A stretch of 64,000 nt of DNA from Marinomonas shanghaiensis. Its GTDB lineage: Bacteria > Pseudomonadota > Gammaproteobacteria > Pseudomonadales > Marinomonadaceae. Of this stretch, positions 33,058-43,036 are shown piece after piece. The position numbers and the translations under genes are program-made. Within the stretch, counting starts at the first letter, position 1, and every line of letters begins with the position of its first letter. The stretch is from contig NZ_QGOK01000003.1 of NCBI RefSeq assembly GCF_003259175.1, forward strand, positions 558,001 to 622,000, in the 5' to 3' direction. A model generated the notes under the pieces. The model ran no database searches. It saw nothing but the letters and a program-made list of their open reading frames with translations, and was not told the DNA's origin.

Positions 33058-35651
33058 TTAACCTCCTGCTTTGCCTTTTCCGTTAAAGATGAAAGGCGTA
33101 ATAGTCGAAGTCGATTAGCATTAGTAACCACAGTAACTGACGATAAGGACATGGCCGCACCCGCAATCACTGGGCTTAACAACCAACCCGTAAAGGGAAA
33201 CAAAATCCCCGCAGCAATAGGAATCCCTAAAGCGTTATAGGCAAACGCCCCCCATAGATTTTGCTTGATGTTTTTTAAGGTGGCTTTGCTAATTTGGATA
33301 ACATCAGCAACGCCTTTTAAATCATTGTTGATGAGCGTGATGTCTGCGCTTTCCATTGCCACATCCGTACCTGCTCCCATGGCAAAACCAACATCGGCTT
33401 GTGCCAAAGCGGGCGCATCATTAATACCGTCACCAATCATGCCCACCACCTCACCTTGGTCTTGAAGCGCCTTAACCCAATTTAGTTTATCATCCGGCAT
33501 TAGCTGCGCATGATAGTCTTCAATACCCACCTCACTTGCGACCGCTGCGGCGGTTGTTAGATTATCTCCCGTGAGCATAACGATCTTCAGGCCTTGCTTT
33601 TTAAAACTGGCAATAGCTTCTTTCATGCCCTTTTTAATTGGGTCTTCAATGTAGAATATCGCCAATAGTAGGCTTTCATCTGCCAAATATACCCGCGTCG
33701 CGGTGTTGTGTTGATTCTCAACATTGTCTACGTCGAGATGAATACCTTTTTCTTTCATCAAACGTTCATTGCCAAGGTAATAGGCCTTGCCTTCAACATA
33801 ACCTTTCACCCCCAAACCAACTAGCGACTCAAAATCGTCTAACACCATGGTATTTTTGTCTTTGCTTTCTCCTTGGCAATGCTGCAGTAAAGCCTCTGCT
33901 AATGGATGATTTGCTCGTGCTTCAAGAGCCAAGACCAACTGTGCAATGAACTCACTTTGAGCGTGCTCAATGATTATCTGATGGACGACTGTTGGTTTGC
34001 CTTCGGTAATCGTCCCCGTCTTATCCAATACCACTACGGTTAATTCGCTTGCCCGCTGTAGTGCATCACCGTTACGAATCAAGCCGCCATATTCTGCCGC
34101 TTTACCAATTCCTATCATGGTTGAGATCGGTGTCGCCAAGCCTAGTGCACAAGGGCATGCAATAATGAGCACGGAAATACTGGTCACCAGCATGTAGGAA
34201 AAAACCGCATCACCACCAAAATTGAACCATACCATTGCCGTCAAAATAGCAATAATGATCACACTTGGTACAAACACTGAAGATACTTTATCCGCCAAAA
34301 TACTGATCGGCGGTTTGGACCCTTGTGCTTTACTCACCATGGTAATAATGTGTGCAAGCAAGGTGTCTGAGCCGATGCGAGTCGCTTTGAACAATAAACT
34401 CCCCTGACCGTTAATGGTTCCAGCGGACACCAAACTACCCTCACGCTTTTCAATAGGCGCAGCCTCTCCTGTTAACATAGATTCATTCACCGTTGATAGC
34501 CCTTCTAGAACCACGCCATCAACCGGAATACTATCGCCAGAGCGTACACGCAATACATCGCCTAACCTAATGTCCGAAACTGGAATTCGTGACTCTAGGT
34601 TATGTTCAACCCGAGTTGCCATTTTAGGTCGAAGATCTAACAAACGATGCAACGCTTGGCTGGTTCTGCGTCTTGCTCGCAACTCTAATGCTTGCCCAAG
34701 ATTAATCAGACCTATGATCATGACGGCGGCTTCAAAATACAAATGATGGGTGTTTTCTGGCAACCAACTCGGCACCATCACCACAAGCATGGAATACAGC
34801 CAAGCACACCCAGTACCTAACGCAATTAACATATCCATGTTAGCTTGATGTAAGGTGAAAGCTTTCCAAGCGCCACGAAAGTAATGCTTACCGGCACGAA
34901 CCATGATCCATAAAGTGATCAGGCCAATGAGTAGCCAAACCACCCTTTCAGTGAGCGTACTCACAACCATGCTTCCGCCCAATACCCCGTAAAACATCAG
35001 AGGCACACCCAAGCCCAATCCCAAGACAGCAGATTGACGTTTGTAGTGATATTCCTCTAATTCTCTTTTTCCTCTTTGGTCTTCATTTTGTTCCGCATCA
35101 ACGATCAAGCTGGCCTGATAGCCCGCATCCTCAACCGCTTTAATTAGTGCATCTAACTCGCCCAGTGTAGTGACTTGCGCAGTATGATTAGCAAAATTCA
35201 CCTCTGCAGACTTCACATTATCTGAACTAGACAGTGCTTTTTGTACGGAATTGACACAACCAGCACAGGTCATACCGCCGATAGATAACTGGTAACTGAC
35301 CGGAATCTGCCTGATATTGGTTTCGCCCTTATCAAGATCTGATTCCTTTTTCTTGGCTGGATTATCATCTTGACTACCATCTAAATGAGCAAGCTCACTG
35401 TCTTTCAATAGTCCGTAAAATTGGAACCCAGCCTCTTCTATCATGGCCTCTAAAGAGGACAAGGAAAGATCAGACTGCACCAAAAGCGTATCTTCTTTCG
35501 GGATACCTGTTACAACAGCCTCTGGACTGTGTTGCTGAATCCGTTTTCGAACTTTCGAGACGCAACCTTGGCATGACATACCTGTTACTTTAAGCTGTAA
35601 TGGCTGGTCAGATGGCAAGCGTTCGATAACTGTTGAGGTTTTTGTTGTCAT
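33054..35651 (-). CDS. copA: Copper-translocating P1B-type ATPase
   Basis: An 865-aa inner-membrane pump exporting Cu(I). Two N-terminal heavy-metal-binding domains carry GMSCQGC (Cys27, Cys30) and GMTCAGC. Eight membrane helices surround the ion site ACPCALGLATP; the catalytic DKTGTITEGKP and hinge GDGINDAPALA are intact, and MSLSSVTVVTNANRLR in the last helix is typical of Cu(I) pumps. The start has AGGGG eight bases upstream. merR lies just upstream on the same strand, and a 31-codon ORF overlaps the stop. Confidence 0.95.
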   Translation of the reverse strand: MTTKTSTVIERLPSDQPLQLKVTGMSCQGCVSKVRKRIQQHSPEAVVTGIPKEDTLLVQSDLSLSSLEAMIEEAGFQFYGLLKDSELAHLDGSQDDNPAKKKESDLDKGETNIRQIPVSYQLSIGGMTCAGCVNSVQKALSSSDNVKSAEVNFANHTAQVTTLGELDALIKAVEDAGYQASLIVDAEQNEDQRGKRELEEYHYKRQSAVLGLGLGVPLMFYGVLGGSMVVSTLTERVVWLLIGLITLWIMVRAGKHYFRGAWKAFTLHQANMDMLIALGTGCAWLYSMLVVMVPSWLPENTHHLYFEAAVMIIGLINLGQALELRARRRTSQALHRLLDLRPKMATRVEHNLESRIPVSDIRLGDVLRVRSGDSIPVDGVVLEGLSTVNESMLTGEAAPIEKREGSLVSAGTINGQGSLLFKATRIGSDTLLAHIITMVSKAQGSKPPISILADKVSSVFVPSVIIIAILTAMVWFNFGGDAVFSYMLVTSISVLIIACPCALGLATPISTMIGIGKAAEYGGLIRNGDALQRASELTVVVLDKTGTITEGKPTVVHQIIIEHAQSEFIAQLVLALEARANHPLAEALLQHCQGESKDKNTMVLDDFESLVGLGVKGYVEGKAYYLGNERLMKEKGIHLDVDNVENQHNTATRVYLADESLLLAIFYIEDPIKKGMKEAIASFKKQGLKIVMLTGDNLTTAAAVASEVGIEDYHAQLMPDDKLNWVKALQDQGEVVGMIGDGINDAPALAQADVGFAMGAGTDVAMESADITLINNDLKGVADVIQISKATLKNIKQNLWGAFAYNALGIPIAAGILFPFTGWLLSPVIAGAAMSLSSVTVVTNANRLRLLRLSSLTEKAKQEVK

Positions 35652-35660
35652 GATGCGCCC

Positions 35661-36083
35661 CTACTCTTTATGCATTGTTTTTTCTTGCCATTCTTCGATC
35701 AAGCAACAAATTGAATGCCCATTTGGATTTCCATTAGGCATCTCTTCCCAAGCTGCCAATGCCTCTTCCATTTTCTGGAGATGAGCTTGCAACTGAGCTA
35801 TTTTAAACTTGGTCTCAGGCACTTTTTTCTGCAGTAAATCTCTGACCATAGGGCAAGGAGAATCACCGCTGTCTGATTGCAGAAAGATCTCTTCGATTTG
35901 TTTTAAACTAAATCCCAATTCACTGGCTTGACGAATAAAATGCAACCGCTGTAAAGCCAATTTATCGTAGATCTGGTAACCATTATTTGCATCACGTTCC
36001 GCCTGAATAAGTCCTAGCCTAGTGTAATGACGGACGGTTTCGGCTGTAACATTGGCATGACGTGCCAGCTCACTCACACGCAT
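35661..36083 (-). CDS. MerR-family metal-responsive regulator of copA
   Basis: A 140-aa MerR protein. The N-terminal winged helix (VSELARHANVTAETVRHYTRLGL) leads to a dimer helix and a C-terminal metal loop with SPCPMV and SICCLIE. Spacing of these Cys resembles heavy-metal MerR members but is not the simple two-Cys CueR pattern, so Cu(I) is inferred from the neighbouring copA. The ATG has AAAGGAG. A promoter with a 20-bp spacer and a symmetric operator lies upstream, so autoregulation is expected. Nine bases separate it from copA. Confidence 0.9.
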   Translation of the reverse strand: MRVSELARHANVTAETVRHYTRLGLIQAERDANNGYQIYDKLALQRLHFIRQASELGFSLKQIEEIFLQSDSGDSPCPMVRDLLQKKVPETKFKIAQLQAHLQKMEEALAAWEEMPNGNPNGHSICCLIEEWQEKTMHKE

Positions 36084-36123
36084 ATAAACTCCTTTCTAAA
36101 TAGACTAGCCAAACAATAATCAC

Positions 36124-36155
36124 AGTGTAAAACCTATAGGTAGCACATAGGTCAA
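36124..36155 (-). promoter_or_regulatory. MerR-type promoter of merR-copA
   Basis: On the minus strand TTGACC (36155-36150) and TACACT (36129-36124) are separated by 20 bases, longer than the usual 17, as in CueR/MerR-controlled promoters. Between them lies ACCTAT-N9-ATAGGT (36132-36152), a dimer site starting in the -35 just as in E. coli copA. Confidence 0.82.
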
Positions 36156-36175
36156 GACTTAGAGAAATATAACGC

Positions 36176-36206
36176 AAAAAAAACCGAGATCATGTCTCGG
36201 TTTTTT
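36176..36206. terminator. Terminator of ndh
   Basis: CCGAGA (36184-36189) and TCTCGG (36195-36200), loop TCATG, are flanked by eight A and six T. It ends leftward ndh and is symmetric enough to work both ways. Confidence 0.88.
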
Positions 36207-36229
36207 AGGTGTAATATTTCGCGTATTAC

Positions 36230-37519
36230 TTAATGCAGTTTAAGCTTAGGCTTAACGACCTTACCAATTTTTTGCGCTGCCATGATAACGGTGGCTTTAA
36301 ACCAGCCATGAATTGCAATAAGGTGCAGACGATATAGGGAAACATAGACAAAGCGTGCAATACGTCCTTCGATAAACATAGAGCCCCCCATTAAATTGCC
36401 CATTAGATTCCCCACTGTACTGTAACGACTTAAATTTACCAGAGACCCATAATCCTTATAGGTATATTCTTTAAGCGGCTCGCTTAAGAAGGATGCTTTG
36501 ATGTTATCAAAGACTAACGAGGCCATTTGATGCGCTGACTGAGCACGTGGTGGAACAAAAGAGCCATCAGCTTGCTTACAAGCACAGCAGTCGCCAATCA
36601 CATAAATGTTTTCAAAAGCCGTGGTTTGTAGTGTGCCTTTTACTAGAATTTGATTATTTCGTGTGGTTTCAAAACCGTCAATTTTCGCCACAAAATCCGG
36701 CGCCTTCACTCCAGCCGCCCATATCATTAGATCGGCTTCTATGTTGGTCTCATCCGCTGTTTGAAAGCCACCATCATACGCACGCACAACACGTGTGTTT
36801 TTACTAACAGTCACCCCTAGTCGAATCAATTCTTTGGTTGCTAAGGCGGCAATACGATCTGGCAGTGCTGGCAATATTCGAGGTCCCGCTTCGATCAATT
36901 GGATATTGACACGTTTCCCCGACATTTCTGGCATACCGTAAGCTTTAAGCATATCGGCCACATGAAACAACTCAGCTGATAATTCAACTCCCGTTGCACC
37001 ACCACCAACTATGGCAAGCTTCAATTTTGCATCCGTTCCCTCTTGATGAATACGCAAAAACTGGTTCAGCAATGCTTGCTGAAAACGCTCTGCTTGCTTG
37101 TGCGAATCCAAAAAATAACAATGGTTCGATACACCTGGTGTACCAAAATCATTACTGACACTGCCCACAGCCATAACAAGAATGTCATAAGAAATCGTAC
37201 GTTCGGGTAACACTATGTGCCCCATGTCATCCGACAGAGAGTCTAATGTTAAAGTCTTCGCTTCAGGATCAACCGCCATTAAAGTTCCTAGTTGAAACTG
37301 ATAATGATGCTTTGCAGCATGAGCTCGGTAGTTGACACCATCGTTGTTGATGTCTAAAGAACCCGTTGCCACTTCATGCAATAGCGGCTTCCAGATATGC
37401 GTCTGACTTCTATCAATCAGGACAACTTCGGCTTGGCGTTTTTTGCCAAAAGTATGGCCCAGCTTGGTGATTAGCTCTAGGCCACCTGCTCCACCACCAA
37501 CCACTACGATTTTTTTCAT
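36230..37519 (-). CDS. ndh: Type II NADH dehydrogenase
   Basis: A 429-aa FAD enzyme that moves electrons from NADH to quinone without pumping protons, bound to the inner membrane. Two nucleotide folds are marked by VVVGGGAGGLEL (FAD) and AIVGGGATGVELSAEL (NADH); YVIGDCCAC and APRAQSAHQMA are conserved NDH-2 parts, and the basic, amphipathic C-terminus suits membrane attachment. ATG 37519 has AGGGGA and gives the normal N-terminus; the frame continues to 37585 without support. Transcribed alone. Confidence 0.92.
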   Translation of the reverse strand: MKKIVVVGGGAGGLELITKLGHTFGKKRQAEVVLIDRSQTHIWKPLLHEVATGSLDINNDGVNYRAHAAKHHYQFQLGTLMAVDPEAKTLTLDSLSDDMGHIVLPERTISYDILVMAVGSVSNDFGTPGVSNHCYFLDSHKQAERFQQALLNQFLRIHQEGTDAKLKLAIVGGGATGVELSAELFHVADMLKAYGMPEMSGKRVNIQLIEAGPRILPALPDRIAALATKELIRLGVTVSKNTRVVRAYDGGFQTADETNIEADLMIWAAGVKAPDFVAKIDGFETTRNNQILVKGTLQTTAFENIYVIGDCCACKQADGSFVPPRAQSAHQMASLVFDNIKASFLSEPLKEYTYKDYGSLVNLSRYSTVGNLMGNLMGGSMFIEGRIARFVYVSLYRLHLIAIHGWFKATVIMAAQKIGKVVKPKLKLH

Positions 37520-37605
37520 GTAAAATCCCCTATAAACCTTGAGTAATCTGGAAAATACTCGGTGAGCCCTTTCCAGATTGCACAAATGGTGTTTCCGAAA
37601 AAGTG

Positions 37606-38055
37606 CTATCTGATCCTTTGCGCCAATAACTTATCGAGTGTATTCGCAAACGCCATTCTATCCTGCTGATTAAACGTCGCGGGGCCACCAGTCTGGATAC
37701 CTGAAGAGCGCATCTGTTCCATAAAATCACGCATACTTAGCCGCTGTTTAATATTTTCTTTTGTGTAAAGTTCACCACGCGGATTAATCGCTAAGGCTCC
37801 TTTTTCTATGACTTCTGAGGCCAATGGAATATCTGCTGTAATCACTAAATCCTGAACATCAATATTTTCGACAATATAATTGTCGGCAACATCAAAGCCG
37901 GAGCTAACCACACGCCGTTCAATCCATTTTGATGGCGGGATAGCAATAGCCTGATTAGCAACAAGGATACAAGGGATTTGCACACGTTCAGCAGCACGAA
38001 AAAGAATGGTTTTGATAACATTTGGACAGGCGTCGGCATCGACCCAAAGGCGCAT
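37606..38055 (-). CDS. yaiI: YaiI/UPF0178 (DUF188) family protein
   Basis: A 149-aa cytoplasmic protein of the UPF0178 family, with a PIN-like fold suggested for the family. Conserved acidic motifs are WVDADACP at the start, VITADIPLA and a GGP segment near the C-terminus. Function unknown. It precedes ndh on the same strand by 87 bases. The next 130 bases upstream (38056-38185) show no gene. Confidence 0.88.
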   Translation of the reverse strand: MRLWVDADACPNVIKTILFRAAERVQIPCILVANQAIAIPPSKWIERRVVSSGFDVADNYIVENIDVQDLVITADIPLASEVIEKGALAINPRGELYTKENIKQRLSMRDFMEQMRSSGIQTGGPATFNQQDRMAFANTLDKLLAQRIR

Positions 38056-38185
38056 AGTGTTCCCCTTTTTTGTAGGTCACCATTATTAAACAGCCTGAGA
38101 GTGAAATCCAGTAGTGAATAAGAACAAACGGAGCACATCCAAGTAATCCGTTTGCGTAACCGCTAGAGAGCAAGTGAAAACAGCG

Positions 38186-39835
38186 CTACATATTCGGGTA
38201 ATTAGGCCCGCCAGCCCCTTCAGGTGTTACCCATGTGATATTTTGTGCAGGATCTTTAATGTCACATGTTTTGCAATGAATACAGTTTTGCGAGTTAATT
38301 TGAAAAATCGATTCGTTATTCGATTCTACCACCTCATACACACCTGCTGGACAATAAAACTGAGCGGGCTCATTGTATTTTGGAAGATTGCTTTGAATTG
38401 GAATATTGGGGTCTTTTAGTTGCAAATGACAAGGCTGATTCTCTTCGTGATTTGTATTGGATAAAAACACCGAAGACAATTTATCAAAGCTTAACAAACC
38501 ATCCGGTTTTTTATATTCCGGAGCAATATGTTTTTCAGCAGGCTCAGTAGACGCATAGTCTGGTGTCATATCATTGAAGGTGAAAGGCAAGCCTCCAGCA
38601 AAAAAGTTTTGATCAAGCCAGTTATAAGCCCCACCCCAGAAGGTTCCTAGTTTATGCATCACAGGAACAAAATTACGAGCTTGTTGCAACTCTTTACCTA
38701 ACCAAGAATCTTTTAATATGGCATTAAATTCCAGTAATTCCGCAGGCGGAGTTTCTAATTGCAAAGCATTAAAAATACTCTCTGCCGCTAACATACCGCT
38801 CTTCATCGCTGTGTGCGTGCCTTTAATTTTGGCAGGATTAAGCGTACCAGCATCACAACCAATTACCAAACCACCTGGAAAACTCATTTTAGGCAAAGAT
38901 GCCCAACCGCCTTTTGCAATGGCACGAGCACCGTAGGATACGCGTTTGGCACCCTTTAGATGCTCTGAAATAATGGGATGATGTTTGTATTTTTGAAACT
39001 CATCGTATGGACTCAGATAAGGGTTTTTGTAATTCAGGTCAACAATCAGACCCACTACTACCTGATTATTTTCCAAATGATACAAAAATCCGCCGCCACC
39101 GGCTTCTTTGCCCAATGGCCAACCCGCAGTATGAATCACAGTACCCGGCTTACTTTGAGACGCTGGGACATCCCATAATTCTTTAATGCCAAGCCCATAG
39201 TGTTGTGGCGCTTTATCTTTATCTAACTCAAAACGGGCTATAAGCTCTTTGCCCAAATGCCCTCGGCAACCTTCGGCAAAAAGCGTGTATTTTGCTTTCA
39301 GCAACATGCCCGGCATGAATCCATCTTTCTCACTACCGTCTTCGGCTAAGCCCATATCGCCTGTGACAATACCTTCGACATGGCCATTTTCATTGTAAGC
39401 GAGATGAGCGGCGGAAAACCCTGGGAAAATTTCAACACCTAATGCCTCTGCTTGCTCCGCGAGCCATCGACAGAGGTTCCCTAGACTAATGACATAGTTA
39501 CCATCATTATGCAGCGTTTTCGGTATCATCCATTGACTAAACTGCTTTGCAGTACTGTCTGAACCAAGCCAATAAAGCTCATCTTGATTCACTTTGGTAT
39601 GTAATGGTGCGCCCATGGCTTGCCAATCTGGAAATAATTCAGCTAAGGCTTTTTGATCAATGACAGCACCAGATAGAATATGAGCGCCTATTTCAGAGCC
39701 TTTTTCAACCAAACATACACTGATTTCTTTCTCTTCGATTTTGGCTCTTTGCATGATGCGACAGGCCGCAGATAATCCAGCAGGGCCACCTCCAACGATC
39801 ACAACATCAAACTCCATCACTTCTCTATCGGTCAT
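38186..39835 (-). CDS. Electron transfer flavoprotein-ubiquinone oxidoreductase
   Basis: A 549-aa membrane-bound flavoprotein with a [4Fe-4S] cluster that passes electrons from reduced ETF to ubiquinone. The FAD motif is VVIVGGGPAGLSAACR; GCDAGTLNP and GFLYHLENNQVVVG are ETF-QO markers, and the C-terminal ferredoxin part has NCIHCKTCDIKDP. ATG 39835 has GGGAGG and is chosen over 39850. An acyl-CoA dehydrogenase, the natural electron source through ETF, is encoded 97 bases upstream on the same strand. Confidence 0.95.
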   Translation of the reverse strand: MTDREVMEFDVVIVGGGPAGLSAACRIMQRAKIEEKEISVCLVEKGSEIGAHILSGAVIDQKALAELFPDWQAMGAPLHTKVNQDELYWLGSDSTAKQFSQWMIPKTLHNDGNYVISLGNLCRWLAEQAEALGVEIFPGFSAAHLAYNENGHVEGIVTGDMGLAEDGSEKDGFMPGMLLKAKYTLFAEGCRGHLGKELIARFELDKDKAPQHYGLGIKELWDVPASQSKPGTVIHTAGWPLGKEAGGGGFLYHLENNQVVVGLIVDLNYKNPYLSPYDEFQKYKHHPIISEHLKGAKRVSYGARAIAKGGWASLPKMSFPGGLVIGCDAGTLNPAKIKGTHTAMKSGMLAAESIFNALQLETPPAELLEFNAILKDSWLGKELQQARNFVPVMHKLGTFWGGAYNWLDQNFFAGGLPFTFNDMTPDYASTEPAEKHIAPEYKKPDGLLSFDKLSSVFLSNTNHEENQPCHLQLKDPNIPIQSNLPKYNEPAQFYCPAGVYEVVESNNESIFQINSQNCIHCKTCDIKDPAQNITWVTPEGAGGPNYPNM

Positions 39836-39932
39836 ATTGCCTCCCAACACGGATACTTTTTTATTTTAAGGCATTCTTTTATCAAAGACTTTTACCCACA
39901 ACAAAAGATAAGAGTCTTTATGAATGATGCTT

Positions 39933-41702
39933 TTATCGATTGAAAGCATTTTTGTTTAAATTGTCAACAGTTGTCTTGCCAAACATTATTTCATGCGCAT
40001 AACCAAATGCCCTTGGCAAAACATGATCGCAGTAAAAATATACCGAATGCTGCCAAGAAGCCTTTTGCATGTCATCTAACCGAACATTCTCCTTAGCTGA
40101 ATGCAAAGCCCTCATCTGCAACCAAGCACCGACTAAATACCCCATTAACATCATATAAGGATAAGCTAAGCCGGTTCCCAAAACAGAATCTTTTTGCATA
40201 GCATCGAGACAAGCCTGAGTAGCCTCTTTGGCTTTTTCCAACACTGCGTTCACCTTTTCAGCATAGGGTGCCATTTCCGACCCTTTCCATAGAGCCAGTT
40301 CGGCCTCAATATCGGCAAGCAAAGACAACATTCCTTCGCCTTTATCAGAATGCAATTTGCGTCCAATTAAATCGATGGCTTGTATGCCATTAGTCCCTTC
40401 ATAGATGGGAAGAATTCGTGCATCGCGGGCATGTTGGGCCACGCCGGTCTCTTCAATAAAACCCATTCCACCGTGAACCTGGATGGCCAATGATGTTACT
40501 TCTTGAGCTTGCTCAGTGATCCAGCCTTTTACGATCGGAGTGAATAACGCCGTTCTTATGATTGCCTGTTTTTGCACTTCCCCTGTCGCAAAATGCGACA
40601 AATCATTCTCAACAGCCGCTACGTATATAAGGGATCGCATGGCATCAATTTGAGACTTCATCATCATCAACATACGTAATACATCTGGATGTTCAATAAT
40701 CGCAGCACGGCCTGTGCGGCTGGCGTTCATCCCTTGTTTGCGCTCAATGGCATACGCCAAAGCTTGTTGATAAGCTCTTTCAGAAATCGCCAAGCCTTGT
40801 AGACCAACGCCCTGTCTTGCGTTATTCATCATGGTGAACATGGCTTTTATGCCATCGTTTTCTTTGCCTACAAGATAGCCAATTGCACCTTCCTGATCAC
40901 CAAAGCTCATCACACATGTTGGTGAGGCATTAATGCCTAATTTATGCTCAACAGAAACCACATGAACGTCATTGCGTTCAGCAGGAGCCCCCTGTTCATT
41001 GAGTAAAAATTTGGGCACGATAAACAAAGAAATACCTTTTACACCTTCAGGTGCACCAGGCAGACGAGCGAGCACTAAATGAATGATATTGTCACTCATC
41101 TGATGATCACCCCAAGTAATATAGATCTTTTGTCCTTTGATACGAAACACATCACCATCAGGAATGGCTTTACAAGCAATGGCGGCAAGATCAGACCCGG
41201 CAGAAGGCTCAGTAAGATTCATCGTTCCCGCCCATTCACCTGCTAACATCTTAGGAAGATAACGATTTTTCAGTGCATCACTGGCGTGTTGGTTAATGGC
41301 TTCAATCGCGCCCAAGCTCAGTAGTGGACAAAGTGAAAAGGCTAAATTAGCCGCTTGTACGCCTTCGTTGACCGCAGTAGCAACATAAGAAGGTAGACCT
41401 TGACCGCCGTATTCAGGATCACCCGAAAGTCCGATCCATCCCCCCTCAGCATAAGCTTGGAAAGCAGCTTTAAACCCTTTTGCTTCGATGACCTCACCCT
41501 GCTCGACTCTTGATCCTTCTTTATCACCACTGGCGTTAATTGGAGCAATGACCTGTTCCGCCAACTTTCCAGCCTCGCTAAGAATAGCTTCCAACAGGTC
41601 TTCATCGACCGCATCATCTAAATAAGGGTTTAAACGCTCTATTTGAGCAACTGACTGCAAACTGAATAAAATATCGTTGATTGGGTATTTGTATTCGCTC
41701 AT
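39933..41702 (-). CDS. Acyl-CoA dehydrogenase, DmdC-like long form
   Basis: A 589-aa FAD acyl-CoA dehydrogenase, larger than the usual 380 aa because of an extra C-terminal domain (about 470-589). MNLTEPSAGSDLAAI and the FAD/substrate segments QVHGGMGFIEETG and YEGTNGIQAIDLIGRKL, the latter with the Glu expected as catalytic base, are visible. This group includes 3-methylmercaptopropionyl-CoA dehydrogenase (DmdC) of DMSP breakdown and long-chain fatty acyl dehydrogenases; sequence alone cannot decide. It is cotranscribed with ETF-QO. Confidence 0.9.
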   Translation of the reverse strand: MSEYKYPINDILFSLQSVAQIERLNPYLDDAVDEDLLEAILSEAGKLAEQVIAPINASGDKEGSRVEQGEVIEAKGFKAAFQAYAEGGWIGLSGDPEYGGQGLPSYVATAVNEGVQAANLAFSLCPLLSLGAIEAINQHASDALKNRYLPKMLAGEWAGTMNLTEPSAGSDLAAIACKAIPDGDVFRIKGQKIYITWGDHQMSDNIIHLVLARLPGAPEGVKGISLFIVPKFLLNEQGAPAERNDVHVVSVEHKLGINASPTCVMSFGDQEGAIGYLVGKENDGIKAMFTMMNNARQGVGLQGLAISERAYQQALAYAIERKQGMNASRTGRAAIIEHPDVLRMLMMMKSQIDAMRSLIYVAAVENDLSHFATGEVQKQAIIRTALFTPIVKGWITEQAQEVTSLAIQVHGGMGFIEETGVAQHARDARILPIYEGTNGIQAIDLIGRKLHSDKGEGMLSLLADIEAELALWKGSEMAPYAEKVNAVLEKAKEATQACLDAMQKDSVLGTGLAYPYMMLMGYLVGAWLQMRALHSAKENVRLDDMQKASWQHSVYFYCDHVLPRAFGYAHEIMFGKTTVDNLNKNAFNR

Positions 41703-41850
41703 TTTTTATTCTCCGGTTAATTATCCGAGCGGATCTAAAAATCTCTCTTAACAGAATGGTAAAAGATGGCAAATATCTCAATAACAATTCAGTGCTTTAT
41801 TTCTAACAAATACAATCAGCCTCTTAAAAATAAAACCAAGAACGTACAGA

Positions 41851-42894
41851 TTACGGGCGTTTCATCGCTTTACCAAACTTTAAGTATTCCTCACTTTTTC
41901 GATATTCTCCCGGTGTCATCCCCGTCCATTTTTTAAAGGAGCGAAAAAAAGCACTTGGCTCATCAAAGCCCATTAAGGCGGCAATATCATTGATACTAAG
42001 TTGAGGCGCATTCATGTAAGTAATGGCCGCTTCCTTGCGACAATCATCCTTAATATGCTGATAAGAGGTTTTTTCATCGTTCAGGCGTCGACGTAATGTA
42101 GACACACTCATGTTAAGTGCACTGGCGACTTCTTCAGCACTTGGCATTTCCCGAGAAAAGTCTTTTCCTAGCATCGCCATTACTTGTGATTTTAAACTGT
42201 TATCATTTTCAACCATCACCAACAACTGATAAGGCGCGGTTTTTAAAAAACCTCGTAGACTGTCTTCTGTTTGCACAATCGGCATATCAAGATAGCTGGC
42301 GGGAAACACTAACGCATTCGCATGCTGATTGAACTTTACTTCTGATTGAAAAAGCGTCTTGTAGTATTCAACATCATCAGGACGCTCACTGGTAAAATAT
42401 GCCGCTTTCAAATTTAAACGGCGGCCAATGAGCCAGCAAATGAAGTGATGCCACATGGATAGCGTGGTCCTCAGTTGCTCTTTTGACTCTGGGACAACTA
42501 AGCTATCTATATTTTCAACAGACGAGTCTAATGGGGCAAAGGTAACCATGGCGAAGCGACCTTTTTTTATCAAAACAGGCTTCACTGTTGGCCCTCGACA
42601 AATTTCATAGAAATCACTGCATCGGTACAAAGCATGCGCCAAGCTTCTAGCATGAATGATGCAAAGACACATCATCCTAAATGTGCCGTTGGGTACTTTT
42701 CCACCACTCAGCATGCCAAAAGATTCATCTTGCATCAGCCACATAATTTTCTGATACAGCATCCCGTATCGATAGGCAGAGAAAGAGTCATTTTGCTCTA
42801 TTTCATCTTGCGCTATATCTAAACTGGCCAATACGGCTTGACGATCCAGTCCTTGTTCTTCAACGGCTTTTAATAGATAACGAACACTCGACAT
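41851..42894 (-). CDS. AraC-family transcription regulator (OruR/ArgR-like)
   Basis: A 347-aa regulator with an N-terminal Arabinose_bd_2 type sensor domain (about 15-200) and a C-terminal double HTH (about 240-340; SVSTLRRRLNDEKTSY, SINDIAALMGFDEPSAFFRSFKKWTG). It lies upstream of the acyl-CoA dehydrogenase gene on the same strand and may control it. The start is uncertain: ATG 42894 lacks a clear ribosome-binding site, while an in-frame GTG at 42912 has AAGGTGAG close upstream; the frame stays open to 43005. Confidence 0.85.
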   Translation of the reverse strand: MSSVRYLLKAVEEQGLDRQAVLASLDIAQDEIEQNDSFSAYRYGMLYQKIMWLMQDESFGMLSGGKVPNGTFRMMCLCIIHARSLAHALYRCSDFYEICRGPTVKPVLIKKGRFAMVTFAPLDSSVENIDSLVVPESKEQLRTTLSMWHHFICWLIGRRLNLKAAYFTSERPDDVEYYKTLFQSEVKFNQHANALVFPASYLDMPIVQTEDSLRGFLKTAPYQLLVMVENDNSLKSQVMAMLGKDFSREMPSAEEVASALNMSVSTLRRRLNDEKTSYQHIKDDCRKEAAITYMNAPQLSINDIAALMGFDEPSAFFRSFKKWTGMTPGEYRKSEEYLKFGKAMKRP

Positions 42895-42990
42895 TGGCAC
42901 AGAAGCTTTCACATTACTCACCTTGTAAAACGAATTCTTATTGTATTGCACTGTTTCTTTAAAATATAAAGCTAAACAAAAAGTTAGCAT

Positions 42991-43019
42991 AAAAAAAGGC
43001 TGCATAAGCAGCCTTTTTT
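42991..43019. terminator. Terminator after the basic-protein gene
   Basis: GGCTGC (42998-43003) and GCAGCC (43008-43013), loop ATAA, flanked by seven A and six T. It ends the leftward gene at 43037-43390. Confidence 0.88.
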
Positions 43020-43036
43020 CATTTTACTTTTTTTAC

